Assembly (NCBI RefSeq): GCF_012035195.1 | Contig: NZ_JAAVJH010000008.1 | Location: 62,001-126,000, forward strand | Source of the DNA: Sphingomonas corticis | GTDB taxonomy: Bacteria > Pseudomonadota > Alphaproteobacteria > Sphingomonadales > Sphingomonadaceae | Reading direction: 5' to 3' | Length of the DNA: 64,000 nucleotides | Shown: positions 63,957 to 64,000 of the stretch, piece after piece | Layout: each line of letters starts with the position of its first letter | Position numbering within the stretch: the stretch's first letter is position 1 | Translations under genes and position numbers: made by a program | The notes under the pieces: generated by a model | What the model saw: the letters and a program-made list of their open reading frames with translations, nothing else | Database searches by the model: none | What the model was told of the DNA's origin: nothing

Positions 63957-64000
63957 GCGCCGGCATCGGCGAGGAAACGGGGGCGTCGGCGACGGAAGGT

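Overview
The window is a gene-dense, very GC-rich alphaproteobacterial chromosome segment. Protein content (two TonB-dependent receptors, many GH/CoA-transferase/FAD enzymes, a putative XrtV-type accessory protein) and the short dispersed inverted repeats suggest a Sphingomonadaceae member, probably Sphingomonas or a close relative. No rRNA, tRNA, CRISPR array, insertion sequence, prophage or plasmid gene was seen. Genes are packed in stop-start overlapping operons (ATGA or GTGA), so translational coupling is the rule.

Region by region. (1) 1-3.3 kb: a truncated secreted GH43-like protein coupled to an S66 LD-carboxypeptidase, divergent from a Mpl/MurC-like Mur ligase, a pairing that fits murein-peptide recycling. 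(2) 3.6-9.3 kb: alpha/beta hydrolase, TPR protein, gloA-gloB methylglyoxal detoxification pair, two paralogous small secreted Cys proteins, a PLP trans-sulfuration-family enzyme and a SIMPL-domain protein. (3) 9.3-15 kb: Baeyer-Villiger-type monooxygenase, HI0933-family flavoprotein, class A penicillin-binding protein, FMN reductase. (4) 15-23.1 kb: an acyl-CoA catabolic run (unknown protein, ACAD10-like phosphotransferase, unknown, double-domain CaiB/BaiF CoA-transferase, crotonase, thiolase-like, CitE/HpcH lyase); its first six genes overlap or nearly so, and the lyase follows after a 53-base gap. (5) 23.2-27.4 kb: lipoprotein; rpiB-glyA-small membrane protein-nrdR; then a single reading frame joining a GIY-YIG domain to TrmJ. 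(6) 27.4-30.3 kb: membrane acyltransferase, putative XrtV accessory protein and an AAA ATPase, likely envelope/exopolysaccharide related. (7) 30.4-48.1 kb: the most interesting block. A TonB receptor, a Tat-exported Ntn-type acylase, a D-aminoacylase-like lipoprotein, a dgcN-dgcA D-glutamate module with a DAACS symporter and LysR regulator, a PBP4-type DD-peptidase, a serine hydrolase, an AmpG-like permease, a GlcNAc/MurNAc kinase-like protein and MurQ. Together they read as uptake and breakdown of peptidoglycan and its D-amino acids. (8) 48.5-64 kb: a carbohydrate locus. TonB receptor + carbohydrate-binding-like protein + GH43; then sugar-acid dehydratase, SMP-30 lactonase, aldose epimerase, GH5; then GH43-dgoA-dgoK; then a GntR regulator, Gfo/Idh/MocA galactose/arabinose 1-dehydrogenase and FHS-family sugar permease.

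In region 8 the genes supply a full oxidative (De Ley-Doudoroff type) route: sugar import, 1-dehydrogenation, lactone opening, sugar-acid dehydration, KDGal phosphorylation (DgoK) and aldol cleavage (DgoA). The two divergent promoter regions of this locus share a 12-base motif (TATGATRAATCG) that is a good candidate operator for the local GntR protein. All coordinates, motifs and hairpins were read by eye; family names are from recognition of sequence signatures, not from database searches.
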